Origin: Flavobacteriaceae bacterium
Lineage (GTDB): Bacteria > Bacteroidota > Bacteroidia > Flavobacteriales > Flavobacteriaceae
Direction: 5' to 3'
DNA: 53,775 bases
Assembly (NCBI GenBank): GCA_013001285.1
Contig: JABDMU010000026.1
Location: 1 to 53,775, forward strand
Shown here: piece by piece, positions 34,764 through 44,540 of the stretch
Layout of the letters: each line of letters starts with the position of its first letter
How positions within the stretch are numbered: position 1 is the first letter of the stretch
The notes under the pieces: model-generated
The model's database searches: none
Told to the model about the DNA's origin: nothing
The model's input: the letters and a program-made list of their open reading frames with translations, nothing else
Translations under genes and position numbers: made by a program

Positions 34764-35666
34764 ATGTCAATAAAGGTTGAACAGATCACAAAACGCTATG
34801 GCGAACAAAAGGCATTGAACGCGGTGTCGTTTGAAGTTTCTAAACCAGAAGTTGTTGGGTTCTTAGGTCCGAATGGCGCAGGAAAATCAACCATGATGAA
34901 AATACTAACAACCTATTTGGATGCCACTGAAGGTAAGGCTTCTGTTAACGGATTTGACGTTCAGTCTGAGTCTCAAAAAGTACAATATAGTGTTGGTTAC
35001 CTCCCAGAGCACAATCCCTTGTATTTAGATATGTATGTGCGTGAATACCTCGGTTTTAACAGCAAAATATATCAGGTTGATCAAGCAAGAATTGAAGAGG
35101 TCATTGCGCTTACTGGCTTAGAACCTGAAGCACATAAAAACATTGGACAGCTATCAAAAGGATATAGACAACGTGTTGGACTAGCATGTGCGTTATTGCA
35201 TGATCCCGATGTCCTGATCTTAGATGAGCCAACTACTGGACTAGATCCTAATCAGTTGGCAGAAATCAGACAATTGATAAAAGAACTTGGTGCTGAGAAA
35301 ACGGTTTTTCTTTCAACACACATCATGCAAGAGGTTGAAGCCATGTGTGATCGAGTGATCATTATAAATAAGGGTGAAATCGTGGCAGATGAAAAATTAA
35401 AAGCCCTTCGATCAAATCAAGAGCAAACTGTCATTGTTGAATTTGATTATCGCGTTGAAGATGCTTTTTTAAACCAATTGCCGAAAGTTAAATCGGTTGT
35501 GAATACTCATGATTTTGTTTATGAGATCACTTTCGATTCACAGGATGATATGCGCTCTTATGTTTTCGATTTCGCTCACGATAACGAATTGAAAATACTT
35601 CAGCTTAATCAGAAAAATGCAAGTTTAGAAAGTTTATTTAGAAGCCTCACTACAGGTCAGTCCTGA
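34764..35666 (+). CDS. gldA: Gliding motility ABC transporter ATP-binding protein GldA
   Basis: A 300-residue ATPase subunit of the GldA-GldF-GldG transporter needed for gliding in flavobacteria. Motifs are Walker A GPNGAGKST (residues 35-43), the signature LSKGYRQRVGLA, Walker B VLILDEPTTGLDP and the H-loop FLSTHIMQEVE. A C-terminal regulatory extension of about 80 residues follows. The start MSIKVEQITKRYGEQKALNA agrees with the family and with the promoter position. gldF and gldG are not in the window. Its last 10 bases overlap the convergent DUF2807 gene. Confidence 0.9.
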   Translation: MSIKVEQITKRYGEQKALNAVSFEVSKPEVVGFLGPNGAGKSTMMKILTTYLDATEGKASVNGFDVQSESQKVQYSVGYLPEHNPLYLDMYVREYLGFNSKIYQVDQARIEEVIALTGLEPEAHKNIGQLSKGYRQRVGLACALLHDPDVLILDEPTTGLDPNQLAEIRQLIKELGAEKTVFLSTHIMQEVEAMCDRVIIINKGEIVADEKLKALRSNQEQTVIVEFDYRVEDAFLNQLPKVKSVVNTHDFVYEITFDSQDDMRSYVFDFAHDNELKILQLNQKNASLESLFRSLTTGQS

Positions 35667-36406
35667 AAAATGAGTTGCCCTTGATAAAAGGACTGCACAT
35701 CAACCAATGCTGGTTCATTCAATGAGATGAGATCACCTGTTCCACGTAATTCACCGGTCAACGACAATTGTGGATTTACAATCATATCATTACTTCCTCT
35801 ATGAAATACATTCACATGATCAGCAATTAGATCTTGACCTTCAAATCGTCCAGCTCCAGCAAAGAAACCGACGGTTAAATTTTCGGTTTGACCCGACAAG
35901 TAAAATGATGCAATATTGTTTGAATTTATCTGGACCGAAAAACTATTCAATTGTAATCTAAAGTCACCAACAGTAAAACTATCCGGAACATTAAAATCTT
36001 CGGCATTTAAAACCAAAGAAGGATAATTCAAAACGCCATTTGAAGAGATTTCATATTGAGACGAATTTCTGATCTCAGTAATATTTGGTGAGGTAACATG
36101 GATTTTAGTGATGCCATAGTCGCGAACATAATTACAGGTATTGTTATCGACCAATTGCAATTCATCATTGACTACGAAAGCTTCAATGTCTGGAATTAAA
36201 TTCTCACCAGATTCAATGATCACCTTTGGAATAGCACCTTCAGTTATGATCAATTCAATATCACGGTTGACCAAAATTTTAGTGAAATTAGAAACTGGAA
36301 TTTCAACTTGAACAGTATTGTCTGCTGTTTGAATACAATCAAAAGCACCTTCCGAGTTACAGGAAGTCATCAAAACAAGTCCTAAAATGATGCTTATTCT
36401 TTTCAT
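35657..36406 (-). CDS. DUF2807 (head GIN domain) lipoprotein
   Basis: A 249-residue envelope lipoprotein with signal peptide and lipobox VLMTSC (lipidated Cys16). The mature protein is a right-handed beta-helix-like repeat protein of the DUF2807 type. It shows the entry segment FTKILVNRDIELIITEG and successive short strands with G-D/N turns (VGDFRLQLNSFSVQINSNNI, GELRGTGDLISL). Function is unknown; such proteins are common and often multicopy in Bacteroidota. It is 1 base after the PagL-like gene, so the two form an operon. Confidence 0.8.
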   Translation of the reverse strand: MKRISIILGLVLMTSCNSEGAFDCIQTADNTVQVEIPVSNFTKILVNRDIELIITEGAIPKVIIESGENLIPDIEAFVVNDELQLVDNNTCNYVRDYGITKIHVTSPNITEIRNSSQYEISSNGVLNYPSLVLNAEDFNVPDSFTVGDFRLQLNSFSVQINSNNIASFYLSGQTENLTVGFFAGAGRFEGQDLIADHVNVFHRGSNDMIVNPQLSLTGELRGTGDLISLNEPALVDVQSFYQGQLIFQD

Positions 36407-36407
36407 A

Positions 36408-37496
36408 TTATAATCTTATTCCTATTCCTAATTCAACAGCTTCAGCCTTGGCAGCGTGGCTTTTCAAAGTTAAGGCTCCAAACCAATGCTCTCCAAAATA
36501 ACGCTTAATTCCAATACGTTGATAGGTGCGGCCTTCAAAATCAAATGGATAATATATGTAATATCCAAATTGAGTAATCACAGACAATTTATTTATAAAG
36601 AGTTCATGCCCTAAAAATAACCCAAGGCGTTTATAATCGGTGTCAGGATCCAAGTTTGATTCTGGGAATGCTACTGAATTGTAATAGATCAATTCTTTTA
36701 AAAAATTAGAGAAAAACAGATCAGTTCCAAAATGAACAGCACTTTTATGATTTAGGCGTTTATCGACATAAGCAGATACAATATAAAACGGAAATTGTCC
36801 GCTACCAACAACATCACTTTCATTGATTCCAGACCTGAACACCAGATTGTATCTTAAAGGTTCAGTAAATTTTTCTTCGGAAGTATACACGTATTCAGGA
36901 TCTGCAGAATTTAATTCATAATTGATCCCGACATTAAAAGTGATGGAATTAACACTCGTATTTGGTGCTTTTACGTTAGCGTTAGAATAATGTATCAATG
37001 AGAGTCCCGCTTGAATTCCAAACAGATCTACAAGGCGTTCTTTTTTATAATTTAACATGACGTAGGTGCTACTCATAAAGCGCGAACCAAATGCAATGTT
37101 CTTGAAATTGTCGATCTTATCGTAAGGATTCGTAGTTAATGCTAAGCCTTGTCCAATTCGAAACATGAGATCTCGATTAAGAAAGTAAAAATTATAATGG
37201 GCATAAATTGCGTAGTTATTTCCTAAGACCTCATTCTTAAGATTTTGATAACTGAAGGACAGACCATAATCAGGATAGTTATAGCGCTGTTGCCATAGTT
37301 CTTCACCGAAGGTCTTTTTATTCCAACTTAAAATGAAGCCTTCCGGGTGTCCTTGAATAAGATGCAGGATGCCATCATTATGAAGCGCGATGTTTCCTTT
37401 AAAATAATTAATATCAAAAGAAAAATGAGAGGTCTGATCTTGAGCTTGGTTAGCAAATGACGAAAAAAGTGCAATCAAGAAAAAAACTGATCTCAT
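36408..37496 (-). CDS. PagL-like outer-membrane lipid A deacylase / acyloxyacyl hydrolase family protein
   Basis: A 362-residue protein with a signal peptide (MRSVFFLIALFSSFANQAQ) and alternating beta-strand composition ending in aromatic residues, as in an outer-membrane barrel. It carries the HxSN motif of lipid A 3-O-deacylase PagL (LIHYSNANVKAPNTSVN), with the expected downstream NVGINYEL strand. It is about twice the size of PagL, as is common in Bacteroidota homologues, whose extra C-terminal strands are uncharacterised. Lipid A remodelling is plausible but unproven. Co-transcribed with the lipoprotein gene that follows. Confidence 0.72.
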   Translation of the reverse strand: MRSVFFLIALFSSFANQAQDQTSHFSFDINYFKGNIALHNDGILHLIQGHPEGFILSWNKKTFGEELWQQRYNYPDYGLSFSYQNLKNEVLGNNYAIYAHYNFYFLNRDLMFRIGQGLALTTNPYDKIDNFKNIAFGSRFMSSTYVMLNYKKERLVDLFGIQAGLSLIHYSNANVKAPNTSVNSITFNVGINYELNSADPEYVYTSEEKFTEPLRYNLVFRSGINESDVVGSGQFPFYIVSAYVDKRLNHKSAVHFGTDLFFSNFLKELIYYNSVAFPESNLDPDTDYKRLGLFLGHELFINKLSVITQFGYYIYYPFDFEGRTYQRIGIKRYFGEHWFGALTLKSHAAKAEAVELGIGIRL

Positions 37497-37638
37497 TATT
37501 TATTCTTAAAGCGCCAAAGTTAAAAGAATAATTAAAACACTCGCGAAGCAATAGCCTTTATGTTATCACTTTTGCCCATAGAGTAATAATGAAGTACTGA
37601 AATTCAGAAATTCTTGGTCTAAATATGAATCTAATTTT

Positions 37639-38631
37639 TTATGAAGCTTTAGATGAAACGTTTTGCTTAAATATTGTAAAAAGTAAATTTGACAACTGAT
37701 CAAATTCAATTAAAAAGGCGTCATGACCATGAATAGAATTGATAGTTCCAATACTCACATTCTTATTAATAGACTTTAGTTCCTCATAGGTTTTCCAATT
37801 TTCTTCACTTTTAAAGAAAAGATCTGAATTAATGGTTATGATTTTGATATTCGATTCAATTTTAGAAGCTACTTTTAAAAAATTAGATTTTCCTTGCGTA
37901 ATATCAATAGTTCTCAGAATTTGATTCATCATTTTATAAGCTGCCAGTTCAAACCGTTTGTTTAAAATATCTCCATGATAATTCAACCAGCTCTCCACAT
38001 TAAATAACTGATTCTCTTTTTTCTCAGTTCGGTTAAATTTTTGTGTAAACGATTCAGGTGTTCTATAGAGTGTCATCGCGTGCATTCTCGCATCGGCAAG
38101 TGGTTGCGTTGAATTATTGAGAATACTTTCTTGAATATGGCAATTTGCAATCAACCAATCTGTCGACTTCCAATCTGCTGCAATAGGAATTAAATATTCG
38201 ATCAATTTGGGTTTTAAAGCTGCCAATTCCCATGCAATTCCGCCACCAACCGAACCGCCTAGGACTGCATACAAGGAGTTAATGCTTAACTCATTCAATC
38301 CAATTGCGAAAATCTTTGCAATATCTCTTGCGGTGAAATCTTTGTAGTTATCAATGAGATTTTCTGGGTTTTCATCATACCCATTGCCGGGAATATTGAA
38401 AGCTAAAATAGTGTAGACGTCTGTATTTAAACACTTTCCTTTTCCAATGAGATCTTTCCACCAGCCATTTATGCCACAAATATTGGAATTACCTGTTAAG
38501 GCGTGATTTACCAATACAATTGGAGCAGCATGAAGTTCTTGACCAAAAATCTGGTAAGACAGTGAAATGTTCACTGCTTTACCAGTTTCAGTGACATGTC
38601 TAATGTTATTAATAAACTTTAAATCACTCAT
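37639..38631 (-). CDS. metX: Homoserine O-acetyltransferase
   Basis: A 330-residue alpha/beta-hydrolase-fold enzyme that acetylates L-homoserine, the first committed step to methionine. The motif order is VLVNHALTGNSN, NIPGNGYDENP, nucleophile Ser in LGGSVGGGIAWELA, then the Asp of the triad in the NSDLFFKSEE region and His in INSIHGHDAFLIEF. It is slightly shorter than typical MetX. It lies 16 bases after metY, so both should answer to the SAM riboswitch upstream. Confidence 0.9.
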   Translation of the reverse strand: MSDLKFINNIRHVTETGKAVNISLSYQIFGQELHAAPIVLVNHALTGNSNICGINGWWKDLIGKGKCLNTDVYTILAFNIPGNGYDENPENLIDNYKDFTARDIAKIFAIGLNELSINSLYAVLGGSVGGGIAWELAALKPKLIEYLIPIAADWKSTDWLIANCHIQESILNNSTQPLADARMHAMTLYRTPESFTQKFNRTEKKENQLFNVESWLNYHGDILNKRFELAAYKMMNQILRTIDITQGKSNFLKVASKIESNIKIITINSDLFFKSEENWKTYEELKSINKNVSIGTINSIHGHDAFLIEFDQLSNLLFTIFKQNVSSKAS

Positions 38632-38647
38632 TATTTCAAAAATCAGG

Positions 38648-39940
38648 TTATGACAAAACCGTTTTTTTTACAACAGTAAAGGCTGCTTTTAAATCGGCTT
38701 TCAGGTCATCAATATTCTCTATCCCAACCGATAAACGAATGAGGTCTTTTGTAACGCCAGTTGTTTCCTGTGCTTCATCGCTTAGTTGCTGATGTGTTGT
38801 GCTTGCTGGATGAATGATCAAAGATTTTGTGTCGCCAATATTAGCAAGCAACGAGAACAATTTAGTTGTATCTGCAATAGTTTTAGCAGAATCAAAACCT
38901 CCTTGAACACCAAAAGTTACGATACCACTTTGTCCATTTGGTAAGTATTTTTCTGATAATTTCTTATACTCACTTGTTTCAAGTCCTGGATAGTTGACCC
39001 ATTTCACTTCAGGTTGTTCTTGCAGCCATTTCGCCAATTCCAGGGCATTTTGACTATGTTTCGTTATGCGCAATTCAAGAGTTTCTAAGCCTTGAATAAT
39101 TTGCCATGCATTAAAAGGACTTAAGGCTCCGCCGTAATCACGTAAACCCTCAATTCTTACTTTGGCAATAAAAGCTGCTGCTTCCAATACTTCACTATAC
39201 ACCAAACCGTGATATCCTTGGGAAGGCTCAGTAAACTCTGGGAATTTACCATTAGACCAATCAAAAGTGCCTGCATCAATAATCACACCTCCTAATGCTG
39301 TTCCGTTGCCATTGATGTATTTCGTTAATGAATGTATGACGATATTGGCGCCATATTCAATTGGATTCAACAGATAGGGTGTAGCCACCGTATTGTCTAC
39401 AATCAGTGGGACTTTATAAGTTTTCGCTTCATTGGAAATTGCTTCAATATCCAGAACATCCAATTTAGGATTTCCTAAAGATTCAATAAAGAACGCTCGT
39501 GTATTTTCTTTCGCAGCTTCCTTAAAGTTTTTAGGATTTGAAGGATCTACAAATGTGGTAGTGATACCATGTCTAGGCAAGGTCACACTCAACAAATTAT
39601 AGGTACCTCCATACAAGCTATTTGAGGCAACAATATGGTCTCCAGCTTTTAACAAGGTTAGCAAGCTAGTAGCAATTGCTGATGTACCAGAAGCCGTAAC
39701 AACGGCTGCAATACCTCCTTCTAATGCTGCTAAACGCTGCTCCAGAATGTCATTCGTTGGATTGTTGATTCTTGTGTAAATGTTGCCCGTTTCAGCCAAA
39801 GCAAATAAATTGGCTGCATGATCAGAATCATTAAAAACATAAGCTGTTGATTGATAAATTGGAACTGCTCTGGTTCCACCATTGGACTTAACATCATGTC
39901 CAGCATGCAATGCTTTGGTTGCAAATTTTTGTGTACTCAT
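38648..39940 (-). CDS. metY: O-acetylhomoserine aminocarboxypropyltransferase (sulfhydrylase)
   Basis: A 430-residue Cys/Met-metabolism PLP enzyme (MetY/Met17 type) that makes homocysteine from O-acetylhomoserine and sulfide. Motifs are PIYQSTAYVF, YTRINNPTNDILEQRLAALE, the PLP-site Asp region VPLIVDNTVATPYLL, the PLP lysine in HSLTKYINGNGTALGG and the C-terminal ANIGDTKSLIIHPASTTHQQ. The last element and the length distinguish it from cystathionine gamma-synthase. It is the first gene behind the SAM-I riboswitch, with metX next. Confidence 0.93.
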   Translation of the reverse strand: MSTQKFATKALHAGHDVKSNGGTRAVPIYQSTAYVFNDSDHAANLFALAETGNIYTRINNPTNDILEQRLAALEGGIAAVVTASGTSAIATSLLTLLKAGDHIVASNSLYGGTYNLLSVTLPRHGITTTFVDPSNPKNFKEAAKENTRAFFIESLGNPKLDVLDIEAISNEAKTYKVPLIVDNTVATPYLLNPIEYGANIVIHSLTKYINGNGTALGGVIIDAGTFDWSNGKFPEFTEPSQGYHGLVYSEVLEAAAFIAKVRIEGLRDYGGALSPFNAWQIIQGLETLELRITKHSQNALELAKWLQEQPEVKWVNYPGLETSEYKKLSEKYLPNGQSGIVTFGVQGGFDSAKTIADTTKLFSLLANIGDTKSLIIHPASTTHQQLSDEAQETTGVTKDLIRLSVGIENIDDLKADLKAAFTVVKKTVLS

Positions 39941-40021
39941 TTTTCTAGTTTTTGAGTTAATAATTAATTAAACCAAAAGTCAAATAAGCCTCGTTAGAAG
40001 CATACTTAATAGAAAAATGTT

Positions 40022-40058
40022 AAAAAGAAATGACGTTATTACAGACGAGTAATTACGT
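40022..40058 (-). terminator. Probable expression-platform terminator of the SAM riboswitch
   Basis: Four bases after the riboswitch P1 helix the minus strand forms ACGTAATTAC / GTAATAACGT (nine of ten pairs) with loop TCGTCT. CATTTCTTTTT follows. The stem is AT-rich and so a weak terminator, but its place fits ligand-dependent termination ahead of metY. Confidence 0.5.
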
Positions 40059-40061
40059 TTG

Positions 40062-40180
40062 GTTATCTATCCGAAATAGTGAGGAATAATTCACTTTTCA
40101 AGTAGAATTTAGCACCTTCTTAATTGCTTAAGGGTTGCTAAGGCTTCACAGGGTCTATTCCCTCCGCCTTTCTTGATAAC
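40062..40180 (-). ncRNA. SAM-I (S-box) riboswitch controlling metY-metX
   Basis: The 344-base gap before metY holds a canonical SAM-I aptamer on the minus strand. P1 is closed by GTTATC (40175-40180) and GATAAC (40062-40067). It contains the characteristic core AAAGGCGGAGGGA, GACCCTGTGAAGCCTT and AGCAACC. The P3 arm is CTTAA/TTAAG, followed by AAGGTGCTAAATTC and a P4 arm near 40075-40100. It should repress methionine synthesis when S-adenosylmethionine is abundant. Confidence 0.93.
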
Positions 40181-40210
40181 ATCTCAATAAGATTTTGAAC
40201 TTTGTTAAAA

Positions 40211-40241
40211 CAAATATTCAGAAAGTAAAACTAACAACCAA
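40211..40241 (-). promoter_or_regulatory. Probable promoter of the metY-metX transcript
   Basis: The minus strand has TTG, a 20-base spacer and AATATTTG (one mismatch to TAnnTTTG). Transcription would start about 25 bases before the riboswitch. A second exact box, TAATTTTG at 40280-40287, lies further upstream without a matching TTG. Confidence 0.45.
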
Positions 40242-40284
40242 ATTTTTTAACTGTTATTATCTGATTTTTATGATATTCGCAAAA

Positions 40285-41832
40285 TTAGACCCTGTTTTTT
40301 TCTAAATATTTATTTCTAATTATTATTCCAACAGGTTTATTCTCAATCTTACTCTCTAACCAAGAAATGATATCCAAATACAGAAATGCCCGACGTTCAT
40401 AAGGATGATCTTCATAAATCTTTAAAGTTGAATGTAGTTCACTGAATGCATTCTTAAGATCGTGTGGAAAAATATCTTGAAGCCCTCGAATAAATTTTAT
40501 CATTTCCTTTTGTACTTCGTGAAGGTCATCCATTTTAATCAAAAACTTATAGGTACTTCGCAACAGTGATTCCATATGATAATCCATCCCAGCTTCATAA
40601 TGCGCCACTAAATTCAAAACTCTCGAGAAACAAAGCAAATCTTCTCGCATTGATAAGGACCTATTTGAAATGATTTTATCCAGATATTCAATACATTTCT
40701 TATTATTGCCTGAACCAAAGTGAAGACTGGCAAACTTGTAATAAAAAATCATCTTGTGATGCTCATCAATCCGATTTTTATAGGATGATAATTCGGCTTC
40801 AATCTCAGGAATGATCTTTAACCCTTCGTCAAAACTACCGTCAATAAAATGCAGATTCACCTTGTTCAGATTGATATACAAGAACGACAATGCTTCAACA
40901 TTTTCATCTTTTGGAAAGGATGGCGAACTTTTTATTTTGATTAGCTTATTAAGTGATTTTTCAAACTTATCTCTATTCCCAATAAAAAATAGTGCTTCTA
41001 ATAAATAATTATTCCCTTTTAAGAAAAAGACAGGGTTTAATTCGATCATGTTTGGATTATCATAAAACAAATCCACCCATTTTGAAGCATATTTAAAACA
41101 GTTTTTAAAATCCTGAAGTAAAAAACTATACCATAAATGTGCTTTATAGAGCCAGAGTTTTTCCCTGAAACCCAGCTCCTTAATATCAAATTTCGGTAAT
41201 CGATTATTAAAGTAATCGGTTATTTCTTTTGCCTCTATTTCGTTTTTCACGTATCCCGTTTTTAGGAAGATGCCGTACAGTTGTAAAGATAGATTGGATA
41301 GCTTACTGGCAATTACATTCAACCTGCTTAATTCTTTCGCCTGAATGGTCAATTCATCAGCACGACCACTGATGCTTCTCGTGATATATTGAGATTCAAT
41401 TATTTTTTCGAGCTCCACAATTTCGTAGGCAAGATTTTTTTCTTCGTTTTGGATGGCTATTTCTTTGGATTTATCCAGAATCTTCAAACTTTGTTTGTAA
41501 AGCCCTTTGTGATATAAGATTGAAGCAAAATCCAGTTGTTCCCGAATTTGGGAGCGAATGTTCTGATGTGATGGATTCAACTTAAGGCTTATTAAGATCT
41601 GTTTATACAAATGAGCCTTTACATTGGCAAGCTGTTGTTTTTTGACAATTCCTGTTTTAAGAATTGCAGCTTCATCATAACTTGAAGCCTTGTCAAGAAC
41701 ATTAAAAAGATTAAGAAATTTTGAATCGGTATTCACACCTAATCGCCCAACATATAGCTTAAACTGACGCTTTTCTGATTTGGTAAGTGATTTTACCAAT
41801 AAAAACAGGTTATCTTTTTGATCTTTAGTCAT
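40285..41832 (-). CDS. Helical-repeat (TPR-like) protein of unknown function
   Basis: A 515-residue protein I do not recognise beyond a general type. There is no signal peptide or membrane helix. The composition is almost entirely amphipathic helices (for example SLTKSEKRQFKLYVGRLG near the N-terminus and SILYHKGLYKQSLKILDKSK), and spacing suggests TPR-like repeats from about residue 100 to 480. It is Lys/Leu/Ile-rich with a basic tail (KYLEKNRV). A scaffold or regulatory role is possible but not supported by any motif. It is monocistronic, divergent from leuA across 147 bases, and its stop lies just upstream of the met promoter. Confidence 0.7.
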   Translation of the reverse strand: MTKDQKDNLFLLVKSLTKSEKRQFKLYVGRLGVNTDSKFLNLFNVLDKASSYDEAAILKTGIVKKQQLANVKAHLYKQILISLKLNPSHQNIRSQIREQLDFASILYHKGLYKQSLKILDKSKEIAIQNEEKNLAYEIVELEKIIESQYITRSISGRADELTIQAKELSRLNVIASKLSNLSLQLYGIFLKTGYVKNEIEAKEITDYFNNRLPKFDIKELGFREKLWLYKAHLWYSFLLQDFKNCFKYASKWVDLFYDNPNMIELNPVFFLKGNNYLLEALFFIGNRDKFEKSLNKLIKIKSSPSFPKDENVEALSFLYINLNKVNLHFIDGSFDEGLKIIPEIEAELSSYKNRIDEHHKMIFYYKFASLHFGSGNNKKCIEYLDKIISNRSLSMREDLLCFSRVLNLVAHYEAGMDYHMESLLRSTYKFLIKMDDLHEVQKEMIKFIRGLQDIFPHDLKNAFSELHSTLKIYEDHPYERRAFLYLDIISWLESKIENKPVGIIIRNKYLEKNRV

Positions 41833-41979
41833 CTATAGCTTTTTGATATAACTTATTGATTGTCAGGCATAAGTGTGGCTTTTTTCACGTTGGACATCGT
41901 AATTTTTTAGGATGCAATAACTTCATAGTTATAACCAAAATATACATTCGTATAACAACTTAAAAATAAATCACTGAAA

Positions 41980-43155
41980 ATGTCAAATGATGAGGTCAAA
42001 ATCTTCGATACAACTTTAAGAGATGGAGAACAAGTTCCCGGTTGTAAATTAAACACAGAACAGAAATTAGTAATTGCAAAACAATTAGATCAACTTGGCG
42101 TTGACGTTATTGAAGCTGGATTTCCAGTTTCTAGTCCGGGCGATTTTAAATCGGTTGAAGAAATTTCGAAAATAGTAACAAATGCCATAGTTTGTGGCTT
42201 GACCAGATCGGTTGAAAATGACATCAGAGTAGCTGCTGAAGCCTTAAAATATGCTAAATATCCCAGAATTCACACTGGAATTGGCACATCTGAATCACAT
42301 ATTAAACACAAATTCAAGTCCACTCAAGAAGCTATTTTGGAGCGTGCTTCATCTGCAGTGCGCTACGCGAAATCCTTTGTTGAAGATGTCGAATTTTACG
42401 CTGAGGATGCCGGACGTACTGATAATGAATATTTGGCAAAGGTATGTGAAGCTGCCATAAAAGCAGGGGCTACCGTTTTAAATATCCCCGATACAACCGG
42501 ATATTGTTTACCTCACGAATATGGAGCTAAGATCAAATTTCTAAAAGAAAACGTTAAGGGTATTGAAAAAGCCATTTTATCTTGTCATTGCCATAATGAC
42601 CTAGGTTTAGCAACTGCAAATTCTATTGAAGGCGTTATAAATGGTGCTAGACAAATTGAATGTACCATTAACGGTATAGGTGAGCGGGCTGGAAATACAG
42701 CATTGGAAGAAGTGGTTATGATCTTAAAACAACATCCTTATTTAAATTTGGACACCAATATTGATACAACAAGGCTTTATGGCATAAGTCAATTGGTCTC
42801 TGATAGTATGGGTATTTATACCCAACCCAACAAGGCCATTGTTGGTGCCAATGCTTTTGCTCATAGCTCAGGAATTCATCAGGATGGGGTTATAAAAAAT
42901 AGAGAAACTTACGAAATCATCGATCCAAAGGCTGTTGGCGTGACTGATTCGGCCATTGTGTTAACGGCAAGAAGCGGCAGAGCTGCTTTGGCATATAGAG
43001 CAAAAAATATTGGTTATGAATTGACCAAATTACAGCTAGATGAAGTTTATACTAATTTCCTCACCTTCGCAGATAAGAAAAAAGAAATCAACGATTCTGA
43101 CATTCATCAGATTATTGAATCCTGTAAAATCTATAACGAAATTGCTTCTGCATAA
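41980..43155 (+). CDS. leuA: 2-isopropylmalate synthase, short form without regulatory domain
   Basis: A 391-residue enzyme that condenses 2-oxoisovalerate with acetyl-CoA, the first step of leucine synthesis. The HMGL-like TIM barrel is complete: [13 protein letters not shown] at the N-terminus, the metal-site [27 protein letters not shown] and HSSGIHQDG. The chain ends about 70 residues after the barrel, so the usual C-terminal leucine-binding LeuA dimer domain (total 500 or more) is absent. A homocitrate- or citramalate-synthase activity is possible in principle, but the leuCDB context makes IPMS by far the likeliest. Its stop overlaps the leuC start by one base. Confidence 0.92.
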   Translation: MSNDEVKIFDTTLRDGEQVPGCKLNTEQKLVIAKQLDQLGVDVIEAGFPVSSPGDFKSVEEISKIVTNAIVCGLTRSVENDIRVAAEALKYAKYPRIHTGIGTSESHIKHKFKSTQEAILERASSAVRYAKSFVEDVEFYAEDAGRTDNEYLAKVCEAAIKAGATVLNIPDTTGYCLPHEYGAKIKFLKENVKGIEKAILSCHCHNDLGLATANSIEGVINGARQIECTINGIGERAGNTALEEVVMILKQHPYLNLDTNIDTTRLYGISQLVSDSMGIYTQPNKAIVGANAFAHSSGIHQDGVIKNRETYEIIDPKAVGVTDSAIVLTARSGRAALAYRAKNIGYELTKLQLDEVYTNFLTFADKKKEINDSDIHQIIESCKIYNEIASA

Positions 43156-44540
43156 TGAAAAAGACATTATTTGATAAGGTCTGGGATTCCCATGTTGTGA
43201 AGTCAATTGAAAACGGACCACAAGTTCTATATATTGATAAGCATTTAATTCACGAAGTTACGAGTCCTCAAGCATTTAATGAACTGAAAGATCGCGGTAT
43301 TTCAATTTTTCGACCAGATCAAATTGTAGCAACTGCCGATCATAATACACCAACCTTAAACCAGCATTTACCAATTAAAGATGAATTGTCGCGGAAACAG
43401 CTAGAACAATTAACAGTTAATTGTAAAAATAATGGCATTACCCTTTATGAGTTAGGCCATAAATATAATGGCATTGTCCATGTCATGGCTCCCGAATTAG
43501 GGATTACCCAACCTGGAATGACCATGGTTTGTGGTGATAGTCACACCTCTACGCATGGTGCATTTGGAACCATTGCATTTGGGATTGGAACAAGTCAGGT
43601 TGCCCAGGTATTTGCAAGTCAATGTCTGTTGCTTACTAAACCTAAAAGTTTAAGAGTAACCGTAAATGGAACCTTAAAAAAAGGAGTTCTGCCTAAAGAC
43701 GTTATTCTTTATATTATTTCAAAATTAGGTACGAATTCAGGAACAGGATATTTCTGTGAATATGCTGGAGAAGTTTTTGAAAATATGTCCATGGAAGGAC
43801 GTATGACCGTATGCAATATGAGCATCGAAATGGGCGCACGTGGTGGCATGATCGCGCCAGATGAAACAACCTTTGAATATATAAAAGGAAGGCAATTTGC
43901 TCCGAAAGATGAAGCTTTTGATGAGAAAGTTGCCTTTTGGAAAACCCTGCCAACAGATCCAGGTGCACAATTTGACAAAGAATATGTTTTTGATGCTCAG
44001 GATATTGACCCCATGATCACTTATGGAACTAATCCAGGAATGGGAATCAAGATTACAGATCAAATCCCAGACGACATAGAAAATGATTCGTTTCAGAAGT
44101 CTTTAAAATACATGAATTTTAAGGCTGGGGAATCATTGATCAACACGCCTATAAATTATGTATTCATTGGAAGTTGCACAAATTCTAGAATTGAAGATTT
44201 TAGAGTTGCAGCCGACTTTATTAAAGGCAAACAAAAAGCAAAAAATGTAACGGCTTGGTTAGTTCCAGGAAGTAAACAAGTAGAGGCCCAGATCATTGAT
44301 GAGGGCTTAAAAACAATTTTTGATGCAGCAGGATTTGAATTAAGGCAACCGGGTTGCTCAGCTTGCCTTGCTATGAATGACGATAAAATCCCACAAGGTG
44401 AATACTGCGTTTCAACATCAAATAGAAATTTTGAAGGCAGACAAGGTCAAGGCTCACGTACCATATTGGCAAGTCCATTGGTAGCAGCAGCTACAGCTGT
44501 GGAAGGAAAAATAATTGATATAACTAAACATTTGAACTAA
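43155..44540 (+). CDS. leuC: 3-isopropylmalate dehydratase large subunit
   Basis: A 461-residue aconitase-family subunit carrying the [4Fe-4S] cluster for isomerising 2- to 3-isopropylmalate. It starts [20 protein letters not shown]. Key segments are [27 protein letters not shown], the cluster cysteine in [14 protein letters not shown] and the CxxC pair in [11 protein letters not shown]. The C-terminal [20 protein letters not shown] binds substrate. It overlaps leuA and leuD by one base on each side, so the subunits are made stoichiometrically. Confidence 0.96.
   Translation: MKKTLFDKVWDSHVVKSIENGPQVLYIDKHLIHEVTSPQAFNELKDRGISIFRPDQIVATADHNTPTLNQHLPIKDELSRKQLEQLTVNCKNNGITLYELGHKYNGIVHVMAPELGITQPGMTMVCGDSHTSTHGAFGTIAFGIGTSQVAQVFASQCLLLTKPKSLRVTVNGTLKKGVLPKDVILYIISKLGTNSGTGYFCEYAGEVFENMSMEGRMTVCNMSIEMGARGGMIAPDETTFEYIKGRQFAPKDEAFDEKVAFWKTLPTDPGAQFDKEYVFDAQDIDPMITYGTNPGMGIKITDQIPDDIENDSFQKSLKYMNFKAGESLINTPINYVFIGSCTNSRIEDFRVAADFIKGKQKAKNVTAWLVPGSKQVEAQIIDEGLKTIFDAAGFELRQPGCSACLAMNDDKIPQGEYCVSTSNRNFEGRQGQGSRTILASPLVAAATAVEGKIIDITKHLN

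Noticed and set aside
37497-37638. 142-base gap between metX and the PagL-like gene
   Set aside because: I found no clear promoter, RNA structure or ORF in it.
41833-41979. Possible leucine leader peptide before leuA
   Set aside because: No short ORF with Leu codons, and no terminator hairpin; the only ATG (41913) is followed after one codon by a stop.
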